This document shows positions 47,400 to 55,817 of a stretch of 64,000 bases of DNA, in pieces (positions within the stretch are counted from its first letter, which is position 1; each line of letters starts with the position of its first letter). Both the position numbers and the translations under genes were made by a program. This stretch comes from Hydrogenophaga sp. (GTDB taxonomy: Bacteria > Pseudomonadota > Gammaproteobacteria > Burkholderiales > Burkholderiaceae_C): positions 40,906 to 104,905 of the forward strand of contig NZ_JAHCKK010000005.1 in NCBI RefSeq assembly GCF_026125825.1. The letters run 5' to 3'. The notes beneath the pieces are model-generated. The model did no database searches. It was not told where the DNA came from and saw only the letters and a program-made list of their open reading frames with translations.

Positions 47400-48284
47400 A
47401 TGAAGATCGGATTCATCGGCCTGGGCATCATGGGCACGCCCATGGCGCTGCACCTCGTCAACGCCGGCCACACGCTGTACGTGCACACACGCAGCCAGGT
47501 GCCCGAAGCCATCCAGGCCGCCGGCGGCGTGCGCTGCGAGAACGCCGCTGCCGTGGCGAAAGAGGCCGAGGTGATCTTCACCATGGTGCCCGACACGCCC
47601 GATGTGGAGACCGTGCTGTTCGGCGAGAACGGTGTCGCGCAAGGGCTCAGCAAGGGCAAGGTGGTGGTCGACATGAGCTCGATCTCGCCCATGGCCACGA
47701 AAGCGTTCGCGAAGAAGATCAATGCACTCGGCTGCGACTACATCGACGCGCCGGTCTCCGGCGGCGAAGTCGGCGCCAAGGCCGGTTCGCTCACCATCAT
47801 GTGCGGTGGCGACGAGGCGGTGTTCGAACGGGTGCGCCCGCTGCTCGAGCTGATGGGCAAGAACATCACCCTGGTCGGTGGCAACGGCGACGGCCAGACC
47901 ACCAAGGTGGCCAACCAGATCATCGTCGCGCTCAACATCGCGGCGGTGAGCGAGGCCCTGGTCTTCGCCAGCAAGGCCGGCGCCGATCCGGCCAAGGTGC
48001 GCCAGGCCCTCATGGGCGGCTTCGCGGCCAGCCGCATCCTGGAGGTGCATGGCGAGCGCATGATCAAGCGCACCTTCAACCCCGGCTTTCGCATCAAGCT
48101 GCACCAGAAGGACCTGAACCTCGCGCTGCAAGGTGCGAAGGAACTCGGCGTGGGCCTGCCGCAGACCGCCAACGCCGCGCAGCTCATGAGCGCCTGCGCG
48201 GCCAATGGCCTGGCCGACCTCGATCACTCCGCCCTGGTGAAAGCGCTGGAGCTGATGGCGAACCACGAGGTCGCCAAGGGCTGA
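47400..48284 (+). CDS. garR: Tartronate semialdehyde reductase (2-hydroxy-3-oxopropionate reductase)
   Basis: 294 residues, the length of E. coli GarR. It reduces tartronate semialdehyde to glycerate with NADH. Beta-hydroxyacid dehydrogenase signatures: N-terminal GFIGLGIMGTPMALHLVNAGH, catalytic Lys169 in TTKVANQIIV, substrate loop DAPVSGGEVGAKAGSL and KDLNLALQGAKELGV. The ATG at 47400 is 36 bases after garL. Last enzyme of the hexarate operon in the window; glycerate kinase (garK) is not seen. The downstream gene converges. Confidence 0.93.
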   Translation: MKIGFIGLGIMGTPMALHLVNAGHTLYVHTRSQVPEAIQAAGGVRCENAAAVAKEAEVIFTMVPDTPDVETVLFGENGVAQGLSKGKVVVDMSSISPMATKAFAKKINALGCDYIDAPVSGGEVGAKAGSLTIMCGGDEAVFERVRPLLELMGKNITLVGGNGDGQTTKVANQIIVALNIAAVSEALVFASKAGADPAKVRQALMGGFAASRILEVHGERMIKRTFNPGFRIKLHQKDLNLALQGAKELGVGLPQTANAAQLMSACAANGLADLDHSALVKALELMANHEVAKG

Positions 48285-48298
48285 AGCCGCCCTGGTGG

Positions 48299-49261
48299 CT
48301 ACGCCGATTCGAAGGCGTAGCCGCTGCCCACCTCCCGTATGCGGCCGAAGGCCGGGAAGGGGAAGTGGTACCCGCCCACGATGCCCTGGTCGGCCGCCGC
48401 GCGCGCCAGGGCCGCGCGGCGCGAGGCGCGGGCGAGTTCGGGGTCCATGTCGAACTGCACCTGCCAGTCCGGGTTGCGCGTGAACAGCGCGGGGTAGTGC
48501 GCCGCGTCGGCCAGGTAGGTGAAGTTCGCGCTCGAACCGCGCAGCGAGAACAGCGTGTGCCCCGGTGAATGGCCATAGGCGGCGATGCTGTCCACCGCGC
48601 CCAGCAACCGCTCCCCTGGGGTGAAGCGCTGCAGCTTGTCGGCCGGGTAGCCGTCCAGCACGCGCCGCGCGTTCACAAACCCGGCTTTGGCCGCCGGCGG
48701 CGCTGCCTCCAGCCGCTTCGGGTCCATCCAGAAGTCGTATTCGGGCGTGGGCACGAGCACCGTGGCATTCGGGTACACGAGGCTGCCGTCCTTGCGGCGC
48801 AGGCCGCTCACGTGGTCGCCGTGCAGGTGGCTCAGCAGGACCACGTCGATGTCCGCGGGGCTCAGGCCGGCACCGCGCAGGTTGTCCAGCAGCCGGCCGG
48901 TCTGGGCGGGCCCGTTGTCGGCGAAACCCGTGTCGATGAGGCAGCGCTTGCCGCCCACCACCAGCAGGAACGCGTTGTACGGCACGTCGATGTGCTCGGT
49001 CGGCAACTGCTGGGAGGCCAGCACGGCCTTCACCTGTTCCAGTGGCGCGTTGCGCACGAACTCTTCGCCCAGGGGGCGGCGCACCACGCCGTCGTTGAGC
49101 GCGATCACCTCGGCCGAGCCGAGCGAGAAGCGCCGCCAGCCCTGGGCGGGCAACGGGGCGGTGCCGAGGTTGCCCGCGCTCTGCGACCAGGCCGAGCCGA
49201 AGGCGAGCGCGGTGGAACTTGCCGCACCCCAGAGAAGAAAGTCGCGCCGGGTCGAGGCCAT
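48299..49261 (-). CDS. Tat-exported metallo-beta-lactamase-fold hydrolase
   Basis: 320 residues. N-terminal STRRDFLLWGAASSTALAFGSAWS is a twin-arginine signal, so the protein is exported folded. The metallo-beta-lactamase motif HLHGDH is at 145-150 (His145, His147, Asp149, His150), with more metal ligands in AYGHSPGHTLFSL and LADAAHYPAL. Lactonase or other hydrolase activity is typical; the resemblance to quorum-quenching or N-acyl homoserine lactonase-type proteins is loose. It starts two bases after the stop of the Bug gene at 49264 and is cotranscribed with it. Confidence 0.88.
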   Translation of the reverse strand: MASTRRDFLLWGAASSTALAFGSAWSQSAGNLGTAPLPAQGWRRFSLGSAEVIALNDGVVRRPLGEEFVRNAPLEQVKAVLASQQLPTEHIDVPYNAFLLVVGGKRCLIDTGFADNGPAQTGRLLDNLRGAGLSPADIDVVLLSHLHGDHVSGLRRKDGSLVYPNATVLVPTPEYDFWMDPKRLEAAPPAAKAGFVNARRVLDGYPADKLQRFTPGERLLGAVDSIAAYGHSPGHTLFSLRGSSANFTYLADAAHYPALFTRNPDWQVQFDMDPELARASRRAALARAAADQGIVGGYHFPFPAFGRIREVGSGYAFESA

Positions 49262-49263
49262 GG

Positions 49264-50250
49264 TCAGTCCGCCTTCACGTTGCCGCGCTGGATCACTTTG
49301 GCCCAGCGGGGAATCTCGCGCGCGATGAGCTGCGCGAAGGCCTGTGGCGTGGTGGGCGTGGGCACCGCGCCTTCGATCGCCAGGGCTCGGGCCACCTCGG
49401 GCGAGGTGAGCGCCTTGTTGATCTCGCTGTTGTAGAGCGCGATCAGCGGCGCGGGCAGGCCCGCGGGTGCGACGATGCCGTACCACTGGTCCGCATCGAA
49501 GCCGGGGTAGCCGCTTTCGGCGACCGTGGGCACGTCGGGCAGGGCCGGCATGCGCTGCGGGCTGGACACCGCCAGCGGCCGCAGCCGGCCGCTGCGGATG
49601 TGGGCGATCAGGGCCGGCGAGCCGGTGAAGATCGCCTCCACCTGGCCGCCCAGCACGTCGCTCACCGCTGGCGCCGCGCCCCGGTACGGGATGTGCGGCA
49701 TGAAGATGCCCGCTTCCTGCTTGAGGTACTCGAAGGTGATGTGGGCCGCGCTGCCGTTGCCGCCGGACGAGTAGTTGAGCCGGCCCGGCTCGGCCTTGGC
49801 CTTGGCGATGAAGGCCTTGAAGTCGGTGGCGGGGAATTTCTCGTTGACCACCAGCACGTTGGGCACGCGCGCCACCAGCGCCAGCGGCGCAAAGCTCTTG
49901 ACCGGGTCGTAGGGCAGCTTCGGGTAGATCGACGGGTTGATCGCCAGCGTGCCGATGTGGCCCATCATGATGGTGGCGCCGTCCGGCGCCATGCGCGCGA
50001 CCTCGCCCGCGCCCACCGAGCCGGCGGCGCCGCCCTTGTTCTCGATCACCACCGTGATGCCCAGCTGCGTGGCCAGGCGCGCGCCGATGGCGCGTCCGAG
50101 GATGTCGGTGGAGCCGCCCGGTGGAAACGGCACCACCAGCTTGATGGTCTTGGGCAGGGAAGCCTGCGCCTGAACGTGGCCAACGGCCAGGCCGGCGGCG
50201 CTGGCCAGCACCAGCTGGCGGCGGGTGATGCGGGGGAGGGGAAAGGTCAT
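49264..50250 (-). CDS. Bug family (TctC-like) periplasmic solute-binding receptor
   Basis: 328 residues from the ATG at 50250. Twin-arginine-like signal MTFPLPRITRRQLVLASAAGLAVGHVQA, mature from ASLPKTIKLVVPFPPGGSTD. Bug motifs APDGATIMMGHI and PHIPYRGAAPAVSDVLGGQ are intact. Forms a two-gene operon with the metallo-beta-lactamase-fold gene and is divergent from the tandem-HTH LysR gene (50361), which is its likely regulator. Ligand could be an ester, lactone or amide cleaved by the partner hydrolase. Confidence 0.9.
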   Translation of the reverse strand: MTFPLPRITRRQLVLASAAGLAVGHVQAQASLPKTIKLVVPFPPGGSTDILGRAIGARLATQLGITVVIENKGGAAGSVGAGEVARMAPDGATIMMGHIGTLAINPSIYPKLPYDPVKSFAPLALVARVPNVLVVNEKFPATDFKAFIAKAKAEPGRLNYSSGGNGSAAHITFEYLKQEAGIFMPHIPYRGAAPAVSDVLGGQVEAIFTGSPALIAHIRSGRLRPLAVSSPQRMPALPDVPTVAESGYPGFDADQWYGIVAPAGLPAPLIALYNSEINKALTSPEVARALAIEGAVPTPTTPQAFAQLIAREIPRWAKVIQRGNVKAD

Positions 50251-50360
50251 GAGATTCTGCTTATAGGAAAACGGTTGGAAACGCCGTCCAGTGTCGCGGC
50301 TTGGCAAGGCTGGCGCAACTGCAATATGCTTGGCCCGAGTTGCATTCTTCTTATGGCAGC

Positions 50361-51599
50361 ATGGACCCCAACGACGACGGAGTGACCCGATTGCGCGCCC
50401 TGCGCACGGTGGAGGCCGCCCACGAAGGCGGCAGCGCGGCCGTGGCCGCGCAGACCCTGCATGTCTCCCCCTCGACCGTCTCGCGCACCATCCAGCAGAC
50501 CGAGCAGGCCTTGCGCGTGGAACTGTTCGATCGCGGGGCGCGGGGCATGGTGTGCACCACCGCCGGGCTGGCCGTGGTGCGCGGCTGCGCGGCGGTGCGC
50601 GCCGAGCTGGTGCTCAGCGCCTCGGAAGGCCCGCTGCAGGACCCCTGCCCGCAGCCGTTGCGGCGCCAGGTGGAGAGCCTGTTTCGCGTGCTCACGGTGC
50701 CGATGCTGCGCTGCTTCGTGGCCTGCGCCGAGCTGACCAACGAAACGCAGGCCGCGCGTTCGCTGGGCCTGTCGCAGCCGGCGGTCAGCCAGCAGTTGCG
50801 CTCGCTGCACCAGGCCTATGGCCGTGCGCTGATGCAGCGCACCCAGCGTGGGCTGCGCCTCACGCGCGACGGCGAGCGCATGCTCGCGCCGCTCAAGCGC
50901 GTGCTCAACATCCTGCGCGTGCTCCAGGAGCAGATGTCCGCCTACCGGGGCGAGGCCACGGGGCGCCTGCACCTGGGCGTGCTGCCCATGGCCAGCACCT
51001 CGCTGGCGCCGCGCGCCCTGGCCGGGCTGCTGCAGCGCATGCCCAAGGTGGTGGTGACCGTGAGCGATGGCACCTACGACGCCATGGCCCGCCAGCTCAA
51101 GACCGGGGACCTGGACATGATCCTCGGCCCCTTGCGCGGCGACATGGTGGCGCCCGAGCTGGAAGAGCGAGAGCTGTTCCGGGAGTCGCTGATCGCGGTG
51201 GTGCGCCAGGGCCATGCGCTGGCCTCGGCGGGGCGGCTGCGCTCGCTGCGCCAGTTGCGAAGCCAGGCCTGGATCGCACCGCTGGCGAACACGCCCGCCC
51301 ATGCCGCCTTCGAGCGCGCGTTCCGCGCTGCCCGCGAGCCGCTGCCGCAGGTGGCGTTCCACGCCAACAGCCCGCCGCTGGTGCGCGCACTGCTGATGAA
51401 GAGCGACCACATCGCGCTGATGTCGCCGCTGCAGGTGCAGGAAGACCTGGCCAGCGGCGCGCTCGTGCGCGTGCCGGTGACGCTGCACGACGTGGATCGG
51501 CGCATCGGCATCACCGTGCGGCGCGCGTTCGCCTGGCCGCCGTCTTGCGTCTACCTCTGGGAACTGCTCAAGGCGCCAACGCCGCTGCAGGGCCCGTGA
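50361..51599 (+). CDS. LysR-type regulator with two tandem N-terminal HTH domains
   Basis: 412 residues against about 300 for ordinary LysR proteins, starting at ATG 50361 (MDPNDDGVTR). Two helix-turn-helix domains are visible in tandem: 9-72 (LRALRTVEAAHEGG, HVSPSTVSRTIQQTEQ, LFDRGARG) and 111-175 (LTVPMLRCFVACAELTN, GLSQPAVSQQLRSLHQ, LMQRTQRGLRLTRDGE). The LysR co-inducer domain follows from about 195. Fused or duplicated regulators of this kind are known but uncommon. An interrupted repeat GCAACT-N17-AGTTGC (50315-50343) lies upstream. Likely regulates the divergent Bug/hydrolase pair. Confidence 0.87.
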   Translation: MDPNDDGVTRLRALRTVEAAHEGGSAAVAAQTLHVSPSTVSRTIQQTEQALRVELFDRGARGMVCTTAGLAVVRGCAAVRAELVLSASEGPLQDPCPQPLRRQVESLFRVLTVPMLRCFVACAELTNETQAARSLGLSQPAVSQQLRSLHQAYGRALMQRTQRGLRLTRDGERMLAPLKRVLNILRVLQEQMSAYRGEATGRLHLGVLPMASTSLAPRALAGLLQRMPKVVVTVSDGTYDAMARQLKTGDLDMILGPLRGDMVAPELEERELFRESLIAVVRQGHALASAGRLRSLRQLRSQAWIAPLANTPAHAAFERAFRAAREPLPQVAFHANSPPLVRALLMKSDHIALMSPLQVQEDLASGALVRVPVTLHDVDRRIGITVRRAFAWPPSCVYLWELLKAPTPLQGP

Positions 51600-51614
51600 G
51601 CGGCCCGTGCCGCC

Positions 51615-52691
51615 TCAGTCCTTCAGCCCGGCCGCGCGCAGGAACGCGTCGTTTTCCGCCACCGTGCCCACGGTCACGCGAAAGCAGCCCTGCAGGCCGT
51701 GCAGGCGGTCTTGCCGGCGCACCAGCACGCCGCCCGCGAGCAGTTGCGCATGCGCCTGGGCCGCATCGGGCGTGCGCACGAGCAGGAAGTTGGCGTGCGA
51801 GGGCAGGGGCCGCCAGCTCGGGTGAGCCTGCAAGGCGGTGAACAGGCGCTCGCGTTCGCGCAGGGTGTGCGCCACGCGCTCCTTCACGTAGCCGGGGTGC
51901 TCCAGCGCCACCTGGGCGCACACCGTCTGCAGCACCGACACGCCAAACGGCGGCACCAGCTTGCGCAGCTGGCGGGCCACGCCCTCGCCGGCCAGTGCGT
52001 AGCCCATGCGCAGGCCGGCCAGGCCCCAGGCTTTGGAGAGCGTGCGCAGCAGCACCACATGCGGGTGCCGGCGCGCGAGGTCGCGCGCGTCGTGTTCGGT
52101 GAAGTGGTGGTAGGCCTCGTCGATGACCAGCAGCCAGCCGTTGGCGCTGGCCTGCGCGAGCCGATCGAGTTCGTCGAGCTCGCACAGCGAGCCCGTGGGC
52201 GCGTGTGGCCGCGGCAAGTAAATCACCCCCTTGGGCGTGAGGCCGGCGCCGGTGCCGAGGGCGGCGATCACCGCGTCCACCTCGATCGAGGTGTCCTCGC
52301 GCAGCGGCACCTCGGTCAGGGTGGCGCCGAGCAGCTCGGCGTCCAGCCCGTAGAGCGCGAAATTGGGTTTGACGGTGACGACGCGGCCGCCGCCCAGGGC
52401 GCTGAGCTGGATCAGCAGGGCGATCAGCACGTTGCTGCCGGTGGTGACCACCGTGCCTTCGGGCGACCAGCCGTCGTGCCGCGCCACGGCTTCGCACAGG
52501 GCTTCGGCGTTGAGGTCGGTGTAACGGTGCCAGGGCAACTGGCGCAGGCGTTCGAGCGCCAGGTCCTTGAGTTCGGGAGGGAAGTCGGCGAAGGACTCGT
52601 TCTGGTCGAGCTTGATGGGCGCCGTGACCGGGGAGAAGGGGTAGTCGGGGCTGGCGATGACGGCGGGGCGGACGGGCAGCGGCGGGTTCAT
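51615..52691 (-). CDS. hisC: Histidinol-phosphate aminotransferase family enzyme
   Basis: 358 residues. PLP-dependent class I aminotransferase: IKLDQNESFADFP, TTGSNVLIAL, VIDEAYHHFTEHD, the PLP-binding TLSKAWGLAGLRMGYA and FLLVRTPDAAQ. These match HisC, which converts histidinol phosphate and 2-oxoglutarate to imidazole acetol phosphate in histidine synthesis. It begins on the protease stop (ATGA overlap at 52688-52691) in an operon with a protease and an esterase rather than other his genes, so another aromatic or phosphonate-type aminotransferase role is possible; the main chromosomal his operon may lie elsewhere. Confidence 0.82.
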   Translation of the reverse strand: MNPPLPVRPAVIASPDYPFSPVTAPIKLDQNESFADFPPELKDLALERLRQLPWHRYTDLNAEALCEAVARHDGWSPEGTVVTTGSNVLIALLIQLSALGGGRVVTVKPNFALYGLDAELLGATLTEVPLREDTSIEVDAVIAALGTGAGLTPKGVIYLPRPHAPTGSLCELDELDRLAQASANGWLLVIDEAYHHFTEHDARDLARRHPHVVLLRTLSKAWGLAGLRMGYALAGEGVARQLRKLVPPFGVSVLQTVCAQVALEHPGYVKERVAHTLRERERLFTALQAHPSWRPLPSHANFLLVRTPDAAQAHAQLLAGGVLVRRQDRLHGLQGCFRVTVGTVAENDAFLRAAGLKD

Positions 52692-53494
52692 TCGGCGGGA
52701 GCGGTTTCGGTCAGGGTGAGCAGGATGTCGGCGTACCAGGCGCAATTCAGGCCGAGCGACTCGTCGAGCACGAGGTCGCGGTTGCCCATGTCCATGCGCG
52801 AGGAGTGCACGCCCAGCAGTTTCCAGGGCAGGGCGGCGGTTTGCGGGGTGGGTTGCGGCTCGCGCATCACAACCGCCGCGCCGCTGGTGCCCCGGTGGGT
52901 GCGCGCATCGGTCAGGAAGAAGCCCTGCGCCTGGAAGCGGATGCCGAAGGGCGAGGCGATGGCCGCGTGGCGCAGCACCGGCAGGTGGTGCACCACGTCG
53001 TGGAAGCCCAGCGGAAAGCCCACCACCATCAGCGAGGTGTCGGCCGGCACGGCGTTGAAGGCGGTCTGCAGGTGCGCTGGCGTGAAGGCGCGCACCACGG
53101 CCTGGGCGGGAAAGGCGCTGCGGTCGAGTTCGATCACCGCCACGTCGATCTCGCCGCCGCTGTCTTCGCCCTGGCGCCACACGGCCAGGCCGTCCACGTA
53201 CAAGGGCACCGAGAAGCCGGTGGCCACCGTGAGGTTGACCGCGTCCATGTGCAAGCCGATCTCGATGCGGTCGGGGCGGTGGTCGGTGGCTTCGTCGATC
53301 AGCACATGGCGGCTGGTGACGAGGTAGAGCCGCTCGTCGCGCTCGAAGAAGAACCCGCTGGCGTTGGTCAGCGGATGGGTGCCCACGAAGGTGGAAACCT
53401 GGGGCGCGGCCAGGAACAGCGGGTCCACCTGCACGGGGGCGGGGGCGGGCGCCTTGGCGACGGCTTGGGAGGCGGTGCGGGTGGTTTTCGTCAT
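52688..53494 (-). CDS. Trypsin-like serine protease, cytosolic-looking
   Basis: 268 residues from the ATG at 53494. Trypsin-like fold with catalytic His in LVTSRHVLIDE, Asp in GEIDVAVIEL and Ser in HRGTSGAAVV. No signal peptide; the N terminus is Thr/Ala/Pro-rich and low complexity. It may act in the cytosol or be a membrane-unattached regulator. The start overlaps the esterase stop (53491-53494) and its own stop overlaps the hisC start (52688-52691), so the three genes are translationally coupled. An unusual combination. Confidence 0.85.
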   Translation of the reverse strand: MTKTTRTASQAVAKAPAPAPVQVDPLFLAAPQVSTFVGTHPLTNASGFFFERDERLYLVTSRHVLIDEATDHRPDRIEIGLHMDAVNLTVATGFSVPLYVDGLAVWRQGEDSGGEIDVAVIELDRSAFPAQAVVRAFTPAHLQTAFNAVPADTSLMVVGFPLGFHDVVHHLPVLRHAAIASPFGIRFQAQGFFLTDARTHRGTSGAAVVMREPQPTPQTAALPWKLLGVHSSRMDMGNRDLVLDESLGLNCAWYADILLTLTETAPAE

Positions 53495-54537
53495 CGGCCC
53501 AGTGTGGCAGGTTTCGCGGGCGTTCCCCCGCCGGGTGTCCGGCGGAACTGGCGCGCGACAAAGGCCCATGCCATGCGCGAGGCGTCGGGGCCGAGGGCGT
53601 CGCTGTAGGGCTGGCTGGCCGTGCCGCCGCTCCACGCGTGGCCCAGCCGGGGCACTTCCACCAGGCTGACCAGGGCACGTCCCCGGTGCTGGAAATCGGT
53701 CACCCGCATGGGGTGTCGCTGGCCGCGCTGCCGCTCGCGGGGCGTGCCGGCGCTGGCGCCCAGCTGCCCCGCCCACAGCCGCGCCACGGCCGCACCGTTG
53801 CTGGGCGATACCACGGCGTCGCTGCCGCCCTGGATCACCAGCAGGGGCGGCCAGGGCTTGGCCGCGGGGCCGGCGGGGGCTGCGTCGGGCGCCGACAGAC
53901 GGCGCCCTCGCATGGCGGCAAGCGCGGTGGCGGTGGACTCCGCCACCCCCGGGGCCACGCCCGAATGCATCACCACAGCCTGGAAGCGGGTGGGCTCGCG
54001 CGTGGCGAGCAGCGCGGCCATGCCAGCGCCCGCCGAGAGGCCGACCACGGCGATGCGCGCGGGGTCCGCCGCGTACAGCAGGACGACCTGGTCGATCGCA
54101 GAGAGGATGAGCGAGGCTTCGGCCTGGGCGCGTCCGCTGCGCGTGTCGTACCAGTTCCAGCAGCGCTGCGGGTGGGCCAGGTGGTCCTGCTCGGGGTAGA
54201 GCACCAGAAAACCTTCGCGGCGTGCCAGGGCATTCATGCGGGTGCTGGCGGCGAAGCCGGCGCTGTCCTGGCCGCAGCCGTGCAGCATCACCAGCAACGG
54301 CACTTTCTCGCCCACCGGCAGGGACGGAGGGCGGTAGAGCCGGTAGCGCCGCGCGCCACCAGGGCCCAGGGCCAGCCCGGGCAACCAGTCGCCCGGGCCG
54401 GTGGCCACGCCGCGCGCGGTCGCCCGGGCGCGCACGGCCTTGGCGGCGCGGGGCGCGCGGGTGGTGGCACGCGCCATCGCGCGCAGGTTGCGGTTGAAGG
54501 CCTTGACCCAGGCCGATGCGGAACGCCGGCGTGCCAC
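53491..54537 (-). CDS. PHB depolymerase family esterase
   Basis: 348 residues from a GTG at 54537 (MARRRSASAWVKAFNRNLRAM); a later ATG at 54477 would remove this family-typical Arg-rich opening. Alpha/beta hydrolase of the PHB depolymerase group: oxyanion region LVMLHGCGQDSAGFA, nucleophile motif VVGLSAGAGMAA, a tail region with Asp and His (IQGGSDAVVSPSNG, VPRLGHAWSGGT) and RCWNWYDTRSG. No signal peptide, so an intracellular short-ester or polyhydroxybutyrate-oligomer hydrolase is likely. First gene of the leftward three-gene operon. Confidence 0.85.
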   Translation of the reverse strand: MARRRSASAWVKAFNRNLRAMARATTRAPRAAKAVRARATARGVATGPGDWLPGLALGPGGARRYRLYRPPSLPVGEKVPLLVMLHGCGQDSAGFAASTRMNALARREGFLVLYPEQDHLAHPQRCWNWYDTRSGRAQAEASLILSAIDQVVLLYAADPARIAVVGLSAGAGMAALLATREPTRFQAVVMHSGVAPGVAESTATALAAMRGRRLSAPDAAPAGPAAKPWPPLLVIQGGSDAVVSPSNGAAVARLWAGQLGASAGTPRERQRGQRHPMRVTDFQHRGRALVSLVEVPRLGHAWSGGTASQPYSDALGPDASRMAWAFVARQFRRTPGGGTPAKPATLGR

Positions 54538-54764
54538 GCGCGCTCAGCCCGTGCGGCGCGGCCCGCGCGCCGGGTCGGGGTGCAGGACAGCCGCAGCCCG
54601 TGCCCCCTTCGGATGCGCTCGGCCCCCACGGGCTTCGTGCGGGAGCAGGACGGGTCGGTGGATCATGTGCAGTGGGGGTGGGAAAGCGCGCAAAAGTTCA
54701 GTTTTGCGGCCAGTCGCGGCGCCCGGCGGTCCGAAACCGCCCTTGATGGTGACAGAATGGTTTC

Positions 54765-55817
54765 ATGGATGGGATGCGAGGCAATTCAGGGCTCGAAGGG
54801 GGGCCCGATGGACACGGTGTCCTCGGGTGGCGGTCGCGTGTCCGCGCGGCCGTGTGTTGGATCGCCTGCGCAGGCGCGCTGGTGGGCCTCATGGCCTGCA
54901 GCGAGCCGCCGCAGCCGCCGCTGGTGGTCGGTCTCAACACCTGGGTGGGCTACGACCCGCTGGTGCTCGCGCGCGATCGCGGCCTGGCCGATGCCCGGCA
55001 GCTCAAGGTGGTGGAGCTCATCTCCAGCGCGGAGGCGCTGCGCCATCTGCGCAACGGCTTGCTGGACGCGGCCGGGCTCACCATGGACGAGGCCCTGCGC
55101 CTGGTCGACAGCGGTTTCGACGTGCGCATCATCGCGCTGCTGGACACCTCGGCCGGTGCCGACGTCGTGGTGGCCGCCCCGCGCATCACCAGCCTGCAGA
55201 AGCTGCGCGGCGAGAGCATCGCGGTGGAAGACGCCACCGTGGGCACGCTGGTGCTCGAACGCCTGCTGCGCAAAGCCCACCTGCGGCGAGAAGACGTGAC
55301 CGTCGTGCGCATGGACGCCACCCAGCATCAGACCGCATTGCTGAGCGACCGCGTGGCCGCCGCGGTGAGTTTCGCGCCGATCGCCGGGCCGATCCAGGCC
55401 CTGGGCTATCGGGCCATCTTCGACAGCCGCCAGATGCCCGGTGAGATCGTCGACGTGCTGGTGGTGCGCAGCGAGGTGCTGCGCCAGCGCCCGCAGGCGG
55501 TGGACGCGCTGTTGGCGGCCTGGGCCGCCGGCCTCAACGTGATGCGGCTGGACCCCGGCGGCGCGGCCACCTCGCTCGCGCCTGGTGCCGACCTGACGCC
55601 CGCGCAGTACCAGGCGGTGATGGGCGGGCTGCGCTTTTATTCGCCCGAGGAATCCCTGGCCATGCTCACCGGCCACCCGGCCCCGCTGGAACGGCAGGGC
55701 GAGGGCGTGGCCCGCCTGCTGATGGAGCTGGGGCTGCTGCGCTCGCCGCCCAACTGGGCCGCACTGATCGACACCGCTGCGGCGCTGCGCGCGCCGGCCT
55801 CCGGTCCCCTGCCATGA
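54765..55817 (+). CDS. Lipoprotein solute-binding protein (NMT1/TauA-like)
   Basis: 350 residues. Lipobox VGLMACSE gives a lipidated Cys near residue 45, after a long N-terminal region (MDGMRGNSGLEGG). Periplasmic-binding-protein fold of the ABC nitrate/taurine/thiamine precursor type: VVGLNTWVGYDPLVLARDRGLAD, SSAEALRHLRNGLLDAAGLTMDEAL, DTSAGADVVVAAPRITSLQKLRGESIAVED, and a C-terminal FYSPEESLAML. No ABC permease or ATPase gene follows. Its stop overlaps the start of a histidine kinase (ATGA at 55814), so it may feed the kinase a ligand signal instead of a transporter. Confidence 0.85.
   Translation: MDGMRGNSGLEGGPDGHGVLGWRSRVRAAVCWIACAGALVGLMACSEPPQPPLVVGLNTWVGYDPLVLARDRGLADARQLKVVELISSAEALRHLRNGLLDAAGLTMDEALRLVDSGFDVRIIALLDTSAGADVVVAAPRITSLQKLRGESIAVEDATVGTLVLERLLRKAHLRREDVTVVRMDATQHQTALLSDRVAAAVSFAPIAGPIQALGYRAIFDSRQMPGEIVDVLVVRSEVLRQRPQAVDALLAAWAAGLNVMRLDPGGAATSLAPGADLTPAQYQAVMGGLRFYSPEESLAMLTGHPAPLERQGEGVARLLMELGLLRSPPNWAALIDTAAALRAPASGPLP

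Noticed and set aside
50315-50343. GCAACT-N17-AGTTGC as a defined operator of the tandem-HTH regulator
   Set aside because: Short arms and a long spacer make it weak evidence on its own; mentioned only in the gene entry.
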